DNA of 64,000 nt from Prevotella sp. Rep29. Its GTDB lineage: Bacteria > Bacteroidota > Bacteroidia > Bacteroidales > Bacteroidaceae. Of this stretch, positions 34,797 to 50,485 are shown in pieces (within the stretch, counting starts at the first letter, position 1; each line of letters opens with the position of its first letter). The stretch is from NCBI RefSeq assembly GCF_019551475.1, contig NZ_CP047159.1, positions 1,302,001 through 1,366,000 of the forward strand, written 5' to 3'. The translations under genes and the position numbers were made by a program. The notes beneath the pieces are model-generated. The model worked only from the letters and a program-made list of their open reading frames with translations. It was not told the origin of the DNA and searched no databases.

Positions 34797-34862
34797 ACTC
34801 TTTCGTTGGTGATTCCGGGGCGGATTTTTGGTGCGTTGACTGTCGTCTTTTTTCCCGATGTC

Positions 34863-40175
<5,313 letters not shown>

Positions 40176-40179
<4 letters not shown>

Positions 40180-42791
40180 AAAAAACTTTCCAGCCTAGTA
40201 TCTTTTGTTACCGTGTATGTGCCGCTTCCATATTCCTTCGACACTTTCTCGCCTGGCAACGTGACGGAAGCCTTTGCCCCTTCAGGGATTGTAAACTCCC
40301 ATATCCACTTGTCACCCTCATACTTCCAAGAGCTCTTGATTATTCCTGCTGCAGAAGGGTATTCTGCACTCACCGAACCGAGTCGCTTGTCGGGTATCGG
40401 GCGCATGATAATATGGCGGAAACCGGGCGCAGAAGTATCGGAAGCGATGCCGGCAACAGTCCTCCATATCCATGCACAGACGGAACCATACGCATAATGG
40501 TTGAAGCTGTTCATGTCAACAGGACCTAACCCTTTTTCTTTGGTGTAGCTGTTCCAGCGTTCCCAGATGGTCGTGGCACCGTTGTCGATAGAGTAGAGCC
40601 AACTGGGGTCTTTGCGCTGGAAGAGCAATTCGTAAGCAAGGTCAACCATTCCGTTTTCGGTCAATGTCGTCATCAGGATGGATGTTCCCAAGAATCCCGT
40701 TTGCAGGCAGTTGCCGTGGTCGGCAAAGTTCTGCTTGAGGCGGGCAATCAGATTTTCCCGTGCTGCCCCTTCCGTCAGGTTGTTCTTCAAGGCAAACAGG
40801 GCAGGGGTCTGCATTGTGTTGAGCACCTCGTTCTTAAACCTTCCGTTCTCGTCTATGAAATTCTCCTTCAAGTGTGCTATTGCATTTGCTGCCATTGCCC
40901 GATATGGAGCGGCATCACGACCTGTTGCTGCAGCCATGTCTGCCATCATCTGTGCATCTATCGCCCAATAAGACGCTCCCAGATAATTCCAATAATGGGC
41001 AGCATCTTTGCGCGACTGAGCATCTTTGAAAGCCAAATTGATACAACTCTCAAGTGCCTCATAGCTCAGCCAGTCCGCCCATTGGTAATTGCCGTTTTCT
41101 GCATGCAAGGAGTCATGGCAGTATTTCGTCTCGTTGACGTGCTGGATAAAACGGTCCATCGCCTCCCAGTTCTCATTTATAATCCCCTTGTCGTCATAGT
41201 GTTTCCAAATGGTCCACGGAACAATGATACCGGCATCCGACCATCCCAAACGCATCATGGAGTTTGGCTCCGAACCGTATTCTGCTTCTGGAGCGACACC
41301 GGGGAATCCTTTATGCTCGCCTTGCGTGTCACGCACATCCCGCATCCATTTGTGGAAAAAGCTACGCGTATTGGCAAAGAACGCTCCCGTCTCGGCAAAC
41401 ACCTGCGTGTCTGCCATCCATCCAAGTCGTTCGTCGCGCTGCGGGCAGTCGGTCGGAACGGATAGATAGTTGGAGCGCTGTCCCCATATCGTATTCGAAA
41501 TAAGCTGATTGATCGACGCGTTGCCGGTAGTAATCTTTCCCGCATCCATTTGCTTTGTAATCGATGTGATGGGGATAGATGTTATCTCACGTATAGTCAC
41601 CTCGTCGGTTGCAGTAATCGATGCAAATCTGTATCCAAAGAATGTGGTGCGCGGGGTGTAAGAAACAAACTTATTGCTGTTTCCGAAGGTATAGTGCATT
41701 TGAAAGCAATTGGCTGCGCGAAGGTTTCTCCGATGCACACTGCCTTCGGGACCGTCCATTCCCCTGCGCTCCGCACCGTTGCCGTCGTTCAGTATCTCAC
41801 CTGGAAGGCATGACAGTTTGGTGCCTTCCTTGGCATTGAACACGAAAGACGGAACGGCAGAACAGTTCTGACCGAAATCCACAACCAACGTCTCGCCGGC
41901 ATGCAGCACGATGGGTTCTCCCGATTGATATTCGCGTTTGATGACAACCGTTCCATATTCCACATCCTTCTTCTCCGCAGCACTCTTTGCTCCTTTCACC
42001 TCTTCCCAGACATATGCCTTAACGGGATGCAGCGTCAAGTCGGTACGCTGATATATTTCAGCGCCCTCAGACGGAAGGATTTCGCCGTTGAATTCTTTGT
42101 TGATTTCCGGTCTTGAAAGGCGTTCTATGCAGTTGTGTCCCAATGGTTCACGCGCATCATATTCTTCACCGTCGAAGATGCCGGCGTGTTTCACTGGACC
42201 TGCAATGCCAGCCTTCCAGTCATCGCAGTTGGTACCGTAAAGTCGTTTCGTTCCGTCCGAGAACGTCAACTCAAGTACGGCACGGAAAGCGCATTTCTTT
42301 CCGCGTGTTCCTTCATAGTGACCTGGTGTGACAATCTTGTCTGCCCACCAGCCCGGAGTCACTTGTGCGGAAAGAATATTCTCCTTGCCTTTCTTCTTGT
42401 TGAAAGCATCCGTAACGTCGTATGTGAACGAGCGCTTTGTTTTCGCAGGATGTGTGAATCCGGGCTTGAGCACTTCTTCACCGACACGCTGCCCATTCAC
42501 ATACAATTCATACACCCCCAAGCCAGCAGTCATCCATTTTGCAGACTTCACCTTCTTCTCATTCTTCAAAGAGAGTACAAACCAACTTGAACCGTCAGCT
42601 GCACGTTTCACCTGATCGGCACGACCTTTGGCTATCGGTGCATTCACAACCGAAATCCATTCCGACACGCTCCATGCTGACGACTCCAACGCCTGTACAC
42701 GTGTTCCCACACTTACCTGAGCCAATGTTCCTACGCTACCGAACAGCAAGGTGGCAATAACCAAACCAAAATACTTCCAATATCTCCTCAT
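40176..42791 (-). CDS. GH78 alpha-L-rhamnosidase
   Basis: The 871-residue enzyme has a signal peptide (about residues 1-24, ending TLAQ), an N-terminal sugar-binding sandwich (LYVNGQRVGEEVLKPGFTHP), and the (alpha/alpha)6 catalytic domain. Landmarks are QRSNYLSVPTDCPQRDERLGWMADTQ read in two parts, WADWLSYEAL and TIWERWNSYT, which supply the usual acidic residues. A C-terminal strand domain follows. It should cleave terminal alpha-L-rhamnose in the periplasm. The stop codon lies directly after a run of eight T shared with the GH106 start. GDPD precedes it by 7 nt. Confidence 0.93.
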
Positions 42792-42798
42792 ATACTTA

Positions 42799-43752
42799 TC
42801 AATTATTATTTGTCTTTTCCTTTCTCCGTCCAGCTTTCTCCAGATACCTAATCAGGAATTCAGGGCGGTCAGTCTGTATGATTGACGTTCCGAGTGCAAG
42901 AATCCTGCCATATACTGTCGCAGCATCCGTATCGAAGGCACGGTCATCGTCATAGCCTCCGCAGAGAGACGCCCAGATGGTATTCACCCACAGTTTCGAG
43001 CCAGCAGCATTCACGTCCCACGCCATCGATTCCACGCGTTCGTCCAACGTGTCGAAACAGATTTCAAACGCCAATGGAGGTGCAGTCAGATATTCCTTAA
43101 ACAACTGCCACCCGTTACTACTCCCGACGCTGATGATAGGCATATACATCATGTTGCGTGCATGCTCCGAAAAGTTCTTCCGCACCTCGCTCAGTGGCTT
43201 ACCACTTTTAATCAACACTTGGTCGGTCATATCCAATTCCTCCGTCATGGCAAGCACCTCGTCGTAATAGCCATACCCATGGTCAACATTCACCACAATG
43301 CGGTCCTTACACACCTCAAGCGCTTGACGCAAGGTGGGAATCTTCATGCCGGGAATGGCAATGCCGTGCCCTCGCTTCAGGTCGAAAGCGAGCAGTTCCT
43401 CATACGTGTAATCACGTATATACCCACTTCCTGTAGTTGTGCGGTCAATCGTCTGGTCATGGCAAAGCACCAACACGCTGTCTTTCGTCATCTTTACGTC
43501 CAACTCCACCACATCGACACCCATGCGAATAACCGATTCAATGGCGGGGAGGGAATTCTCTGGGTAGTTGCGCCAGTCACCACGATGAGCTACAACCACG
43601 ACATAATCCGAACGAGGGTCGTGCAACTCCCTTACCACACGCTTAGCCCTGTTCAATGCGCCACTTGCATATTGACCGTAAGCCGGCAGCAACAGCACGG
43701 ACAACACTGCCAACAGAAGCAATCTCCTTATCGTGTTATCTGAATACTTCAT
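42799..43752 (-). CDS. exported glycerophosphodiester phosphodiesterase family protein
   Basis: The 317-residue protein has a signal peptide (hydrophobic residues 9-26) and a GDPD barrel. The active-site residues are H56 and R57 (AHRGDW), E65 (PENS), E83 and D85 (VELDVKMTKD) and H98 (CHDQTIDRTT). It hydrolyses glycerophosphodiesters or related phosphodiesters outside the cytoplasm. It is the first gene of the operon with two rhamnosidases and a GH97 enzyme. The link could be to phosphodiester-decorated rhamnose glycans, but that is inference. Confidence 0.9.
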   Translation of the reverse strand: MKYSDNTIRRLLLLAVLSVLLLPAYGQYASGALNRAKRVVRELHDPRSDYVVVVAHRGDWRNYPENSLPAIESVIRMGVDVVELDVKMTKDSVLVLCHDQTIDRTTTGSGYIRDYTYEELLAFDLKRGHGIAIPGMKIPTLRQALEVCKDRIVVNVDHGYGYYDEVLAMTEELDMTDQVLIKSGKPLSEVRKNFSEHARNMMYMPIISVGSSNGWQLFKEYLTAPPLAFEICFDTLDERVESMAWDVNAAGSKLWVNTIWASLCGGYDDDRAFDTDAATVYGRILALGTSIIQTDRPEFLIRYLEKAGRRKEKTNNN

Positions 43753-43784
43753 ATATAGAAATGTCTAGTGATGTTAGCTTGATT

Positions 43785-43817
43785 TTTGCAAAGTTACGAA
43801 AAAAAGTCGTATCTTTG
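43785..43817 (+). promoter_or_regulatory. promoter for the BPL-N lipoprotein gene, overlapping a minus-strand -7-like box
   Basis: TTTG (43785-43788), 21-bp spacer, TATCTTTG (43810-43817). On the minus strand TAACTTTG (43796-43789) lies between these boxes, 37 bp before the GDPD gene, so the divergent promoters may exclude each other. Confidence 0.6.
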
Positions 43818-43834
43818 CAGAAGATATCAAAAAA

Positions 43835-45034
43835 ATGAAATGTATGATGAGAAAAATCTATTCATCCACCACCTTATTATTAATGTTAGTCATGCTCGCC
43901 ATGCATTCGTCATGTAGTCAGAAACAAGAGACAGAGGGAGGGCAGATGACAGAAATCCGCGTGGGTGTGTTCAACGGCAACGGAGGAGCACAGACGTGCA
44001 TCTGGGAAGCCTATGCAGCATGCACGCTCGACCGCGATATGCGTGTCAGGTATATTACGACATCAGACATTGCGGCTGGCGTTCTCGACTCCCTCGATGT
44101 CATTGTGGTTCCAGGCGGAGGGGGAACACGTCAGTATCAGAACCTCGGGCAGGAAAATCTGCAGCGAATCAAGGAATTCATAGCTCGGGGAGGCGGTGCC
44201 GTCGGCATCTGTGCAGGAGCCTACCTCTTCTCCAACACGCCCGAATATTCCTGCATGGCAATCAACGGTGCCCAAGCGATAGACATTGAGCATGACAACC
44301 GCGGACATGGAGTGGTAGGCTTCTCATTGACGGAAGAAGGAAAGAAAGTCTTCGGAGAGTATGCCGACCAAGACACACTCTTTTGTATGTATTACGAAGG
44401 TCCCGTCTTTGTGCCTGCTGCAGACGACAGCATTAAATATGTGGAGTTTGCCACCATGCTCAGCGACGTACACGAGGAGGGTGGGGCGCCCGCCAATATG
44501 ACCAACAACAAGCCCTTCGCCATCGGCAATCGTTACGGAAAGGGTAAAGTGTTTTCCGTTATAGCCCATCCGGAATCCACGCCCGGCAAGATGTGGATGA
44601 TAGCACGGATGGTGCGTTGGACCGTGACCGACGACAGCGACGCCGAACAGCAACGCCTCGTAAAGAATCAACGCTTCAGCGAAAGCCCTGATGTGAAGAA
44701 CGCAGCACTGGCTGACAGGGAAATCCTGATGAGCACCGACGACCTGAAAGTTGAGTCCGACTGCTTCAAGAAGCTGGTCTATGGAACAGACGACGAGAAG
44801 CTGAAAGCACTTGACTGGCTCAAGCAACACCACTCATGGGATGCCAAACGCTGGATACAAGGTGCGCTCTTCGATGCCAGTCCCGCAGTGCGGGCTGCTG
44901 CCGCTGAATACATCGCAGACATCCATTACCTCACGTTCCTCAAAGACATGCGTGCCGCACTCCAACAAGAGACCGACGAGAAGGCACAGCAGCGCATCAA
45001 AGCGAGTGTTGAACGGCTGGAGAACTTGCGATAG
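43835..45034 (+). CDS. lipoprotein with GATase1-like BPL_N domain and helical repeats
   Basis: The 399-residue protein has a lipoprotein signal (hydrophobic stretch then HSSCSQ). The next 230 residues form a class I amidotransferase-like domain of the biotin-protein-ligase N-terminal type: VGVFNGNGGAQTCIWEAYAA, DVIVVPGGGGTRQYQNLG and GAVGICAGAYLFSNT, with the nucleophile-like cysteine in GICAGA. The C-terminal 120 residues look like HEAT-type helical repeats (DEKLKALDWLKQHHSWDAKR and DASPAVRAAAAEYIADI). No ligase domain is present. The function of such envelope proteins is unknown to me. Confidence 0.8.
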   Translation: MKCMMRKIYSSTTLLLMLVMLAMHSSCSQKQETEGGQMTEIRVGVFNGNGGAQTCIWEAYAACTLDRDMRVRYITTSDIAAGVLDSLDVIVVPGGGGTRQYQNLGQENLQRIKEFIARGGGAVGICAGAYLFSNTPEYSCMAINGAQAIDIEHDNRGHGVVGFSLTEEGKKVFGEYADQDTLFCMYYEGPVFVPAADDSIKYVEFATMLSDVHEEGGAPANMTNNKPFAIGNRYGKGKVFSVIAHPESTPGKMWMIARMVRWTVTDDSDAEQQRLVKNQRFSESPDVKNAALADREILMSTDDLKVESDCFKKLVYGTDDEKLKALDWLKQHHSWDAKRWIQGALFDASPAVRAAAAEYIADIHYLTFLKDMRAALQQETDEKAQQRIKASVERLENLR

Positions 45035-45082
45035 ATGAATATGTCAATATACTACGATTTTCAATAAAATGCTATAACATCC

Positions 45083-45123
45083 AAGAAGGGGATGTACCAT
45101 CGTGAGTACATCCCCTTCTTTTA
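45083..45123. terminator. bidirectional terminator
   Basis: AAGAAGGGGATGTAC and its perfect 15-bp complement flank an 8-nt loop, between the convergent BPL-N lipoprotein gene and the LRR gene. Confidence 0.9.
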
Positions 45124-45137
45124 TTATTGAGTCTCTG

Positions 45138-46349
45138 TTATTTGGCAATCACTTTCTTTACAAATTGTTGCCCTGCATACGTAATTTCCACGATGACTAT
45201 GTGAGAAGTTTTCGGCACTTGAATGCTAATTCTTTGCTGGTTGTCAGGTGTCTGCGTTGTAAGGATGCGCCCCATAGCGTCATAAACTTTAACGTCAGTC
45301 ATACCTTTTCCTGTACTTGTTGTACATGTGACATTAAGTATGCCATTGTGAAGCGATACCTTCAGAAGTGAATCCGTCTGAAGAGTTTTTATGTCATTGT
45401 ATAAATCCTGCGACATGACATAGAGTTGTCCAAATCCTCTAATACGACTACCTTCATAATAGCTCATATAGAGTGTGTCTGTAACAATAGGAGAGGGAGC
45501 TGTATAATGCAGAATTCCCCCTTCCTCTTTCACCGTTCCATGTAAAGCACGAAGGTAACCAATGCGATAACTCCCTGGTAGTTTCGTGTCAATTGCAATT
45601 TCATCACCACTATCTGCAATCAATGTTGTGGGCGGTATAACGTATGTTGTATCGCCATATTCTCCGTTTGAAAGAATCGCCAGTGATGTTTCAATCGGGT
45701 TTTCTGCAATTCTCACTGTGTTATGGTTTCCATCTAGCACAGCATTAACATGCGTACCAGCACAATTCAAAGAAGCACTTTCTGTAGAGTCAGAATAACC
45801 ACGATAATTAATAACATTTTGTCCATTTTCCACATCTGCATACAACAGATAAATGTCCATGTATCTGACATCTTTGGATTTCTGAACAGGCATACCAATC
45901 ATGCGAATATTGCAATTTGAAGGAAGATAAAATCGACTAAAATCCGTGATATAGTTGTAGGCTATATTCACTATCATGCTATCCGAGCTTGCAAAAGAAA
46001 GTTCACTGACATCTTCCAACATATTGTTACGTAGGTCAACATTGTGCAAAGAGTCTAATGACAGTAGCGGGCTCACATCACTGATTTCATTGAAGCTCAA
46101 ATCCAATGTCCTGACATTGGGAAGATAAATAACATCACGAATATCTTTGATACCTAACCCTGAGAGGTCCACATCGGTTATTGTATCAGTTTGCAGTTGT
46201 ATCACGGGAGTATTCTCGTCTATACATAGATGTCGTTTTATTCCTTCCTCAAATTCTGGTGAGAAAAAAGTTACGTTCTGTGCCGATATTGGTATTGTTA
46301 TCAGCAACAATGTTATTATTTGTATTATCCGTTTCATAATATTAATCAT
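45138..46349 (-). CDS. exported leucine-rich repeat protein with T9SS-like C-terminal domain
   Basis: The 403-residue protein has a signal peptide (about residues 6-23). Three or more SDS22-like leucine-rich repeats follow (TDVDLSGLGIKDIRDVIYL, VRTLDLSFNEISDVSPLL, LHNVDLRNNMLEDVSEL). The middle region is beta-rich. The last 75 residues look like a type A sorting domain of the type IX secretion system (VKVYDAMGRILTTQ, ISIQVPKTSHIVIVEITYAG, then FVKKVIAK). It would be surface-exposed or secreted. The start at 46349 overlaps the preceding gene; the ATG at 46337 is equally possible. It is the last of three operon genes. Confidence 0.75.
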   Translation of the reverse strand: MINIMKRIIQIITLLLITIPISAQNVTFFSPEFEEGIKRHLCIDENTPVIQLQTDTITDVDLSGLGIKDIRDVIYLPNVRTLDLSFNEISDVSPLLSLDSLHNVDLRNNMLEDVSELSFASSDSMIVNIAYNYITDFSRFYLPSNCNIRMIGMPVQKSKDVRYMDIYLLYADVENGQNVINYRGYSDSTESASLNCAGTHVNAVLDGNHNTVRIAENPIETSLAILSNGEYGDTTYVIPPTTLIADSGDEIAIDTKLPGSYRIGYLRALHGTVKEEGGILHYTAPSPIVTDTLYMSYYEGSRIRGFGQLYVMSQDLYNDIKTLQTDSLLKVSLHNGILNVTCTTSTGKGMTDVKVYDAMGRILTTQTPDNQQRISIQVPKTSHIVIVEITYAGQQFVKKVIAK

Positions 46350-49107
46350 CTAAGAAAATAATGTCTGCCATGTGTTCTGTCTCACATGTTGCTGATTGGA
46401 ATGTGATTGTGTAATGGTTCTTGTCATGCTTCACTCCATTTCCTTTCATGTCTTTACCGTTCCTGATGGGAACGTGTGACACACGTCCATTAGACCACCA
46501 GATAGTCATCCACATATCTTCAATAGGCACTACACCACCGACATTAGAGGATTCTCCTATTATTTTGGTACGTCGCAGCCTCAGCGTTTTATTTTCGACT
46601 TCAGGTATATAAGTTGCTGTACATTTTAAAGGTGCATTACCAGTAATGTGTCCAATACAATTAATTTCTACAGACGAGATACGTTCTTTTATATCTTCTG
46701 CAGAAAAATAGGTTGTTATCCATGTCTTCTTTTTTACCTTAATGTCAAATTTAAAGTCGCTTCCCGCATAGATTTCGCCACGTCCATTGAAGAACGTATC
46801 GTAATCATGGTTTGCGTACCATTTTTCAGCCAGGTTGTTGATGTTATGGATGGTGGTCCTTGTTACATCAAGGTACATTTTAAGTATCTTAGCAAACGGG
46901 AATTGATTTAATTGATTTTCATACAAGTTGATAATTTTCTCTGCTATTGCTCCTGTGCGTTCCAATTCAGTCATGTCCGCCCACTGATTATATGATTTTA
47001 CCATGTCGATACATTCCTGGACTTTCTTGAGATAAGTCAGGGTGTTTTTACAAGCACGGACTTCTTTTGAGATGTTGTCACGTACGGAATTAACCATGCC
47101 AAGATAACGGCGGTCTTCTCCATAAAGATTTCTCATAAATCGCCAAGACGGTACCCTATCTCGTATATAAACATAACTACCGCTGCGTTGTATCACTCCT
47201 GCCAAGTCATCGTATGTCAGAGCATCGCCCAGTGACTCTTGCAACTCTTCCATACATCTGGACATGTCGCCCAGTCTGCCGTCAAACTCTTTGACTGTGC
47301 TACATAATCCCATGATCATCGCAATACATGTCTCCACATCTTCTTCGCCTTGTTTTTCGGCATCATATTGTCCATTATTAACCAATTGAACCAAAGGATT
47401 TTCCTTAATGTTATAGTCATCATTGGTAGCTACCAGCTTGGTACCATACTCATCTTGGCTTTCTACAAAGAAGTAGTAAAGTTCATCTTTAACCGTCGGT
47501 GGAGAGGTCAGGGGAATATTGTGCTTAATATACACTTCTTTTGATTCGTCTGCCAATAGATGAATTTCCTCAGAATAATCGTATTGAAGGTAATCATTGA
47601 TTGCAAACGGTGCCACGCTACCAGCCAGTTGTTGAGCCCCTTGCGTCCAATTCGTCTGTTCAAGTGGGTTTTGTGGAGGATTGTCCACATAATCTTTTCT
47701 ACCGGTAACGATGCGTAGCTTTCCTCTCCATGGCAGACGAGTTCGGTTTCTTACCTTAAACTTCATATGTGACCTTGGTTCAAACTCCACATGTGAGTCG
47801 AATACTAAATCATTGGTATAACGCGATTTTACCAGTTCTTTATCGAAAATGCCTCTGTGTCGCACTGTGTTTGTTCCCTCTTTGATAGTCACGGTAACAG
47901 GATCACAGTGATAGTCTCGTGCTTGAGCTCTAATTTCCAAAACTGTACCTACGGGTATCTTATCACGATAGTATAAGCCATAACCGTCAGATTTGAGGGT
48001 GTCTCCATCTGAGAATATTACAATCCACCTTTCTCCCCAAAGAGGATTTCCACCAACGCGTATGTCGCCACAGATTTTTCCAAACGGACCATTCTTGGAA
48101 GTTGCCACGTTGACTTTTACTTCATTAGAAGTTACAGACTTTCTTTCACCATTGGCATCTATATAGTAACCACGTGCTTTATATGTGTACGAACCTGCCG
48201 GTGGGTTGTCTATAGAGGTAATCTCTGAAGGATAGCAACTTTGCTCTTTTCCGTCAATTTTGACATTAACACCATTTGCATCTGTCCTCGCTATTTTCCA
48301 ATTCACATCATTAGGGATGGAGTTGAATTTCAATCTCACTTGACCATCGTTTTCCTGAGCAGAGAGGGTGATAGAAGGTGTTGTTGATGGGCTGACTGTG
48401 AACGCTTGCTCCAGTGCTACACCAGCATTGGCTGTATTCCAAAAGTGTGCTTTCAAAGTATGGTTACCAGCTTTCAGGTCACGCAGATTCAATGTGTAAG
48501 GATTCAGAATCACTTCGTCTTCCTTGTTCACTTGGATAGTTAGTGGCTCCTCGTTATCTACGGCTATCGTAAATGCTTTCATCTTCACATTTTCAGGGGC
48601 GATGTTGTATTGTGACTTCACTATCACAGCTTCGCTCAAGACTGCAGAGCTCAGTTGTCCGTCGTCGCTTACGGCGCGATAATACAGACGGTGATGCCCG
48701 GGCGACAGGCTGTCAATATCCAGCTCACTCACAAAAACATAGTCGTTGCCAGTAGATGCCTTTGTCCCGGCAATTCGTTTACTGTTCTGAATGTTGCCGT
48801 CAAACCAGTATTCCAGCCATTTGGCTTCGCCGGAGAAAAGTTTTATGAAATGCGACATGGTGACAGCAGAATATTTTCCGTCGGACTGTAGCACGCGCAG
48901 GTTCAGCCTGTGCATCCCCAGTTCCAACGATTCCGTTTCGATACTGGTGTCTATCGTGGCAACTTTACCGCTCAGGCTTCCTGTCTTCCGATTGGCGAAA
49001 TCGTCGTCGAACCAGTATTCATATCGGCTCAGCGACTGTGCGAACAACGTCGGAGGAAGCAGAAACAGCAACCCGAGCAATAGACCATATAAATATTTCC
49101 TACTCAT
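46342..49107 (-). CDS. large exported protein with YWFD-type repeats, function unknown
   Basis: The 921-residue protein has a signal peptide (about residues 1-23). The first two repeats of about 70 residues begin LSRYEYWFDDDF and AKWLEYWFDGN and each end near HRLNLRVLQSDGKYSA or HRLYYRAVSDDGQLSS. A third, weaker unit follows (KMKAFTIAVDNEEPL). Fibronectin-like and other beta domains come next. The region of about residues 600-760 is helical, with several cysteines. No C-terminal sorting signal is obvious. I know YWFD-like units from exported proteins of Prevotella and Bacteroides but no function. It lies between a beta-helix protein and an LRR protein. Confidence 0.7.
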   Translation of the reverse strand: MSRKYLYGLLLGLLFLLPPTLFAQSLSRYEYWFDDDFANRKTGSLSGKVATIDTSIETESLELGMHRLNLRVLQSDGKYSAVTMSHFIKLFSGEAKWLEYWFDGNIQNSKRIAGTKASTGNDYVFVSELDIDSLSPGHHRLYYRAVSDDGQLSSAVLSEAVIVKSQYNIAPENVKMKAFTIAVDNEEPLTIQVNKEDEVILNPYTLNLRDLKAGNHTLKAHFWNTANAGVALEQAFTVSPSTTPSITLSAQENDGQVRLKFNSIPNDVNWKIARTDANGVNVKIDGKEQSCYPSEITSIDNPPAGSYTYKARGYYIDANGERKSVTSNEVKVNVATSKNGPFGKICGDIRVGGNPLWGERWIVIFSDGDTLKSDGYGLYYRDKIPVGTVLEIRAQARDYHCDPVTVTIKEGTNTVRHRGIFDKELVKSRYTNDLVFDSHVEFEPRSHMKFKVRNRTRLPWRGKLRIVTGRKDYVDNPPQNPLEQTNWTQGAQQLAGSVAPFAINDYLQYDYSEEIHLLADESKEVYIKHNIPLTSPPTVKDELYYFFVESQDEYGTKLVATNDDYNIKENPLVQLVNNGQYDAEKQGEEDVETCIAMIMGLCSTVKEFDGRLGDMSRCMEELQESLGDALTYDDLAGVIQRSGSYVYIRDRVPSWRFMRNLYGEDRRYLGMVNSVRDNISKEVRACKNTLTYLKKVQECIDMVKSYNQWADMTELERTGAIAEKIINLYENQLNQFPFAKILKMYLDVTRTTIHNINNLAEKWYANHDYDTFFNGRGEIYAGSDFKFDIKVKKKTWITTYFSAEDIKERISSVEINCIGHITGNAPLKCTATYIPEVENKTLRLRRTKIIGESSNVGGVVPIEDMWMTIWWSNGRVSHVPIRNGKDMKGNGVKHDKNHYTITFQSATCETEHMADIIFLDD

Positions 49108-49149
49108 AGTTTTTGTTCCTAATATATTAATAATGTGTATTCTGAAAGA

Positions 49150-50130
49150 TTACTCGCTGGCTTTCACACGCACTTTGATATTCAACTTGCCTGCAGCGTC
49201 GGTCTTGTCATCTATTTTTTTCGCAACGATATAAGGCACAGGAGGTAATGCACCATCGCTAAAGCCATCACCGGCATAGATGCCGACTTGGTTTTCATAT
49301 TCCTTGTATTCGTCTTTGAAATGGAAATTAGATGCGGTAGAGACGGCTCCTCCGTTATAATTCACAAAAACATCATCCCAACCTTTTTCTGGCTGAATAA
49401 CTATTGCATCTTCTCCGAGTGCTATAGTGCCCATATTTCCAGAAGAGATTATAGTGCTGCTCCAATTGCTCAAACCGTCCGACGCCGTAATAACATTGTT
49501 TGTGACTGTCGCATTAACGTTAATAAGAGAATGGGTGCCATGTAAAAGCATATTATGTTGGATTACGCCAGAGCCTACATCTACTATACATGGTCCATAT
49601 CCTGTATTTGTAAATCTCACAATATTATTTTTTATAATGACATCACTATTGCCCATTCGCAACTGATCAACAACATAATTTTGGTTCACAACAGTTTCGA
49701 CACAATTACTATTCCTAACATCAACACCATTAAGAAAACATAATTTTACCAAAACATTATCAACGATTCCATTTTCTCCAATTATCACTCGTCCAGTGAG
49801 ATAACATCCCATCACAGCGCTACCACTACTTCCTTCGTTAAACCAAAGGTTACCATTAATTATGGTATTTCCATCCACATTGTCGTTCTTAGCCTTATGT
49901 CCAATGCCGATGATAGTGAGTTTCTTAGTGATTTTCACGCTGTCGGGAATGGAGAAACCTCCTCCCGGAAGATAGACCACACTTCCAGCCGTTGCACCCT
50001 TAATGGCATCTGGGAGCGTGCGATAAAGGGTTGTTGCACCATTCGGTGCTACTACAGAAATTTGCTGTGCATGAACACTCGCTACTGTTGCCATCAGGGC
50101 AACCAATAAGGTAATTATTTTCTTTTTCAT
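49150..50130 (-). CDS. exported right-handed beta-helix protein
   Basis: The 326-residue protein has a signal peptide (about residues 1-21, ending VHAQ). SVVAPNGATTLYRTLPDAI follows, and then many short valine- and asparagine-rich strands (GNLWFNEGSSGSAVMGCYL, VTNNVITASDGLSNWSS) typical of a pectate-lyase-like parallel beta-helix. No catalytic residues of a lyase are recognised. The C-terminus PPVPYIVAKKIDDKTDAAGK is not a T9SS domain. It is the first gene of the three-gene exported operon and lies 43 nt before the YWFD protein gene. The leader is about 240 nt. Confidence 0.75.
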   Translation of the reverse strand: MKKKIITLLVALMATVASVHAQQISVVAPNGATTLYRTLPDAIKGATAGSVVYLPGGGFSIPDSVKITKKLTIIGIGHKAKNDNVDGNTIINGNLWFNEGSSGSAVMGCYLTGRVIIGENGIVDNVLVKLCFLNGVDVRNSNCVETVVNQNYVVDQLRMGNSDVIIKNNIVRFTNTGYGPCIVDVGSGVIQHNMLLHGTHSLINVNATVTNNVITASDGLSNWSSTIISSGNMGTIALGEDAIVIQPEKGWDDVFVNYNGGAVSTASNFHFKDEYKEYENQVGIYAGDGFSDGALPPVPYIVAKKIDDKTDAAGKLNIKVRVKASE

Positions 50131-50378
50131 GTTTATAAAGTTAATAAATTAATATTCTATTCCGTTTGAGAATATCCGCACTAACCTATATAAACAGAAA
50201 AAGTGCAGACTGTCGCCATACACTTCTCAGGCCTACCACAGCCTAAACACCTTATGGGAAGCCTGCACAAATAAATTGTGCACGATTCTTATAGGTGCTT
50301 AATACTGCTCTTTCTTTTTTTCGAGGTGGTAGTTCGAGAAGTGATTGAGCAAAATTCCATGCTTTGAAAAGCACGCTA

Positions 50379-50410
50379 CAAAGATATGAATATTTTTTGT
50401 AATCCGCAAA
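50379..50410 (-). promoter_or_regulatory. promoter for the beta-helix/YWFD/LRR operon
   Basis: On the minus strand TTTG (50410-50407), 20-bp spacer, TATCTTTG (50386-50379). Confidence 0.7.
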
Positions 50411-50453
50411 AAGTGGTAACAATTCTTTGCACTGACAAGTACAAAAGACAATA

Positions 50454-50485
50454 CTTGCACAGATAAGAATAAAGTCGTATCTTTG
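50454..50485 (+). promoter_or_regulatory. promoter for the Nim-like gene cluster
   Basis: CTTG (50454-50457), 20-bp spacer, TATCTTTG (50478-50485). The leader to the ATG at 50588 is about 95 nt. Confidence 0.65.

Larger units (their letters stand above)
34002..34862. other. 861-bp gap with candidate RNA and repeat copy C
   Basis: From left to right this gap holds about 200 bp upstream of the methyltransferase gene with no convincing gene. A candidate structured RNA on the minus strand (34205-34358), its promoter-like sequence and AT-rich sequence follow, and then repeat copy C (34584-34796). Copy C is next to the 3' end of the GH97 gene. No terminator hairpin for GH97 was recognised. Confidence 0.6.
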
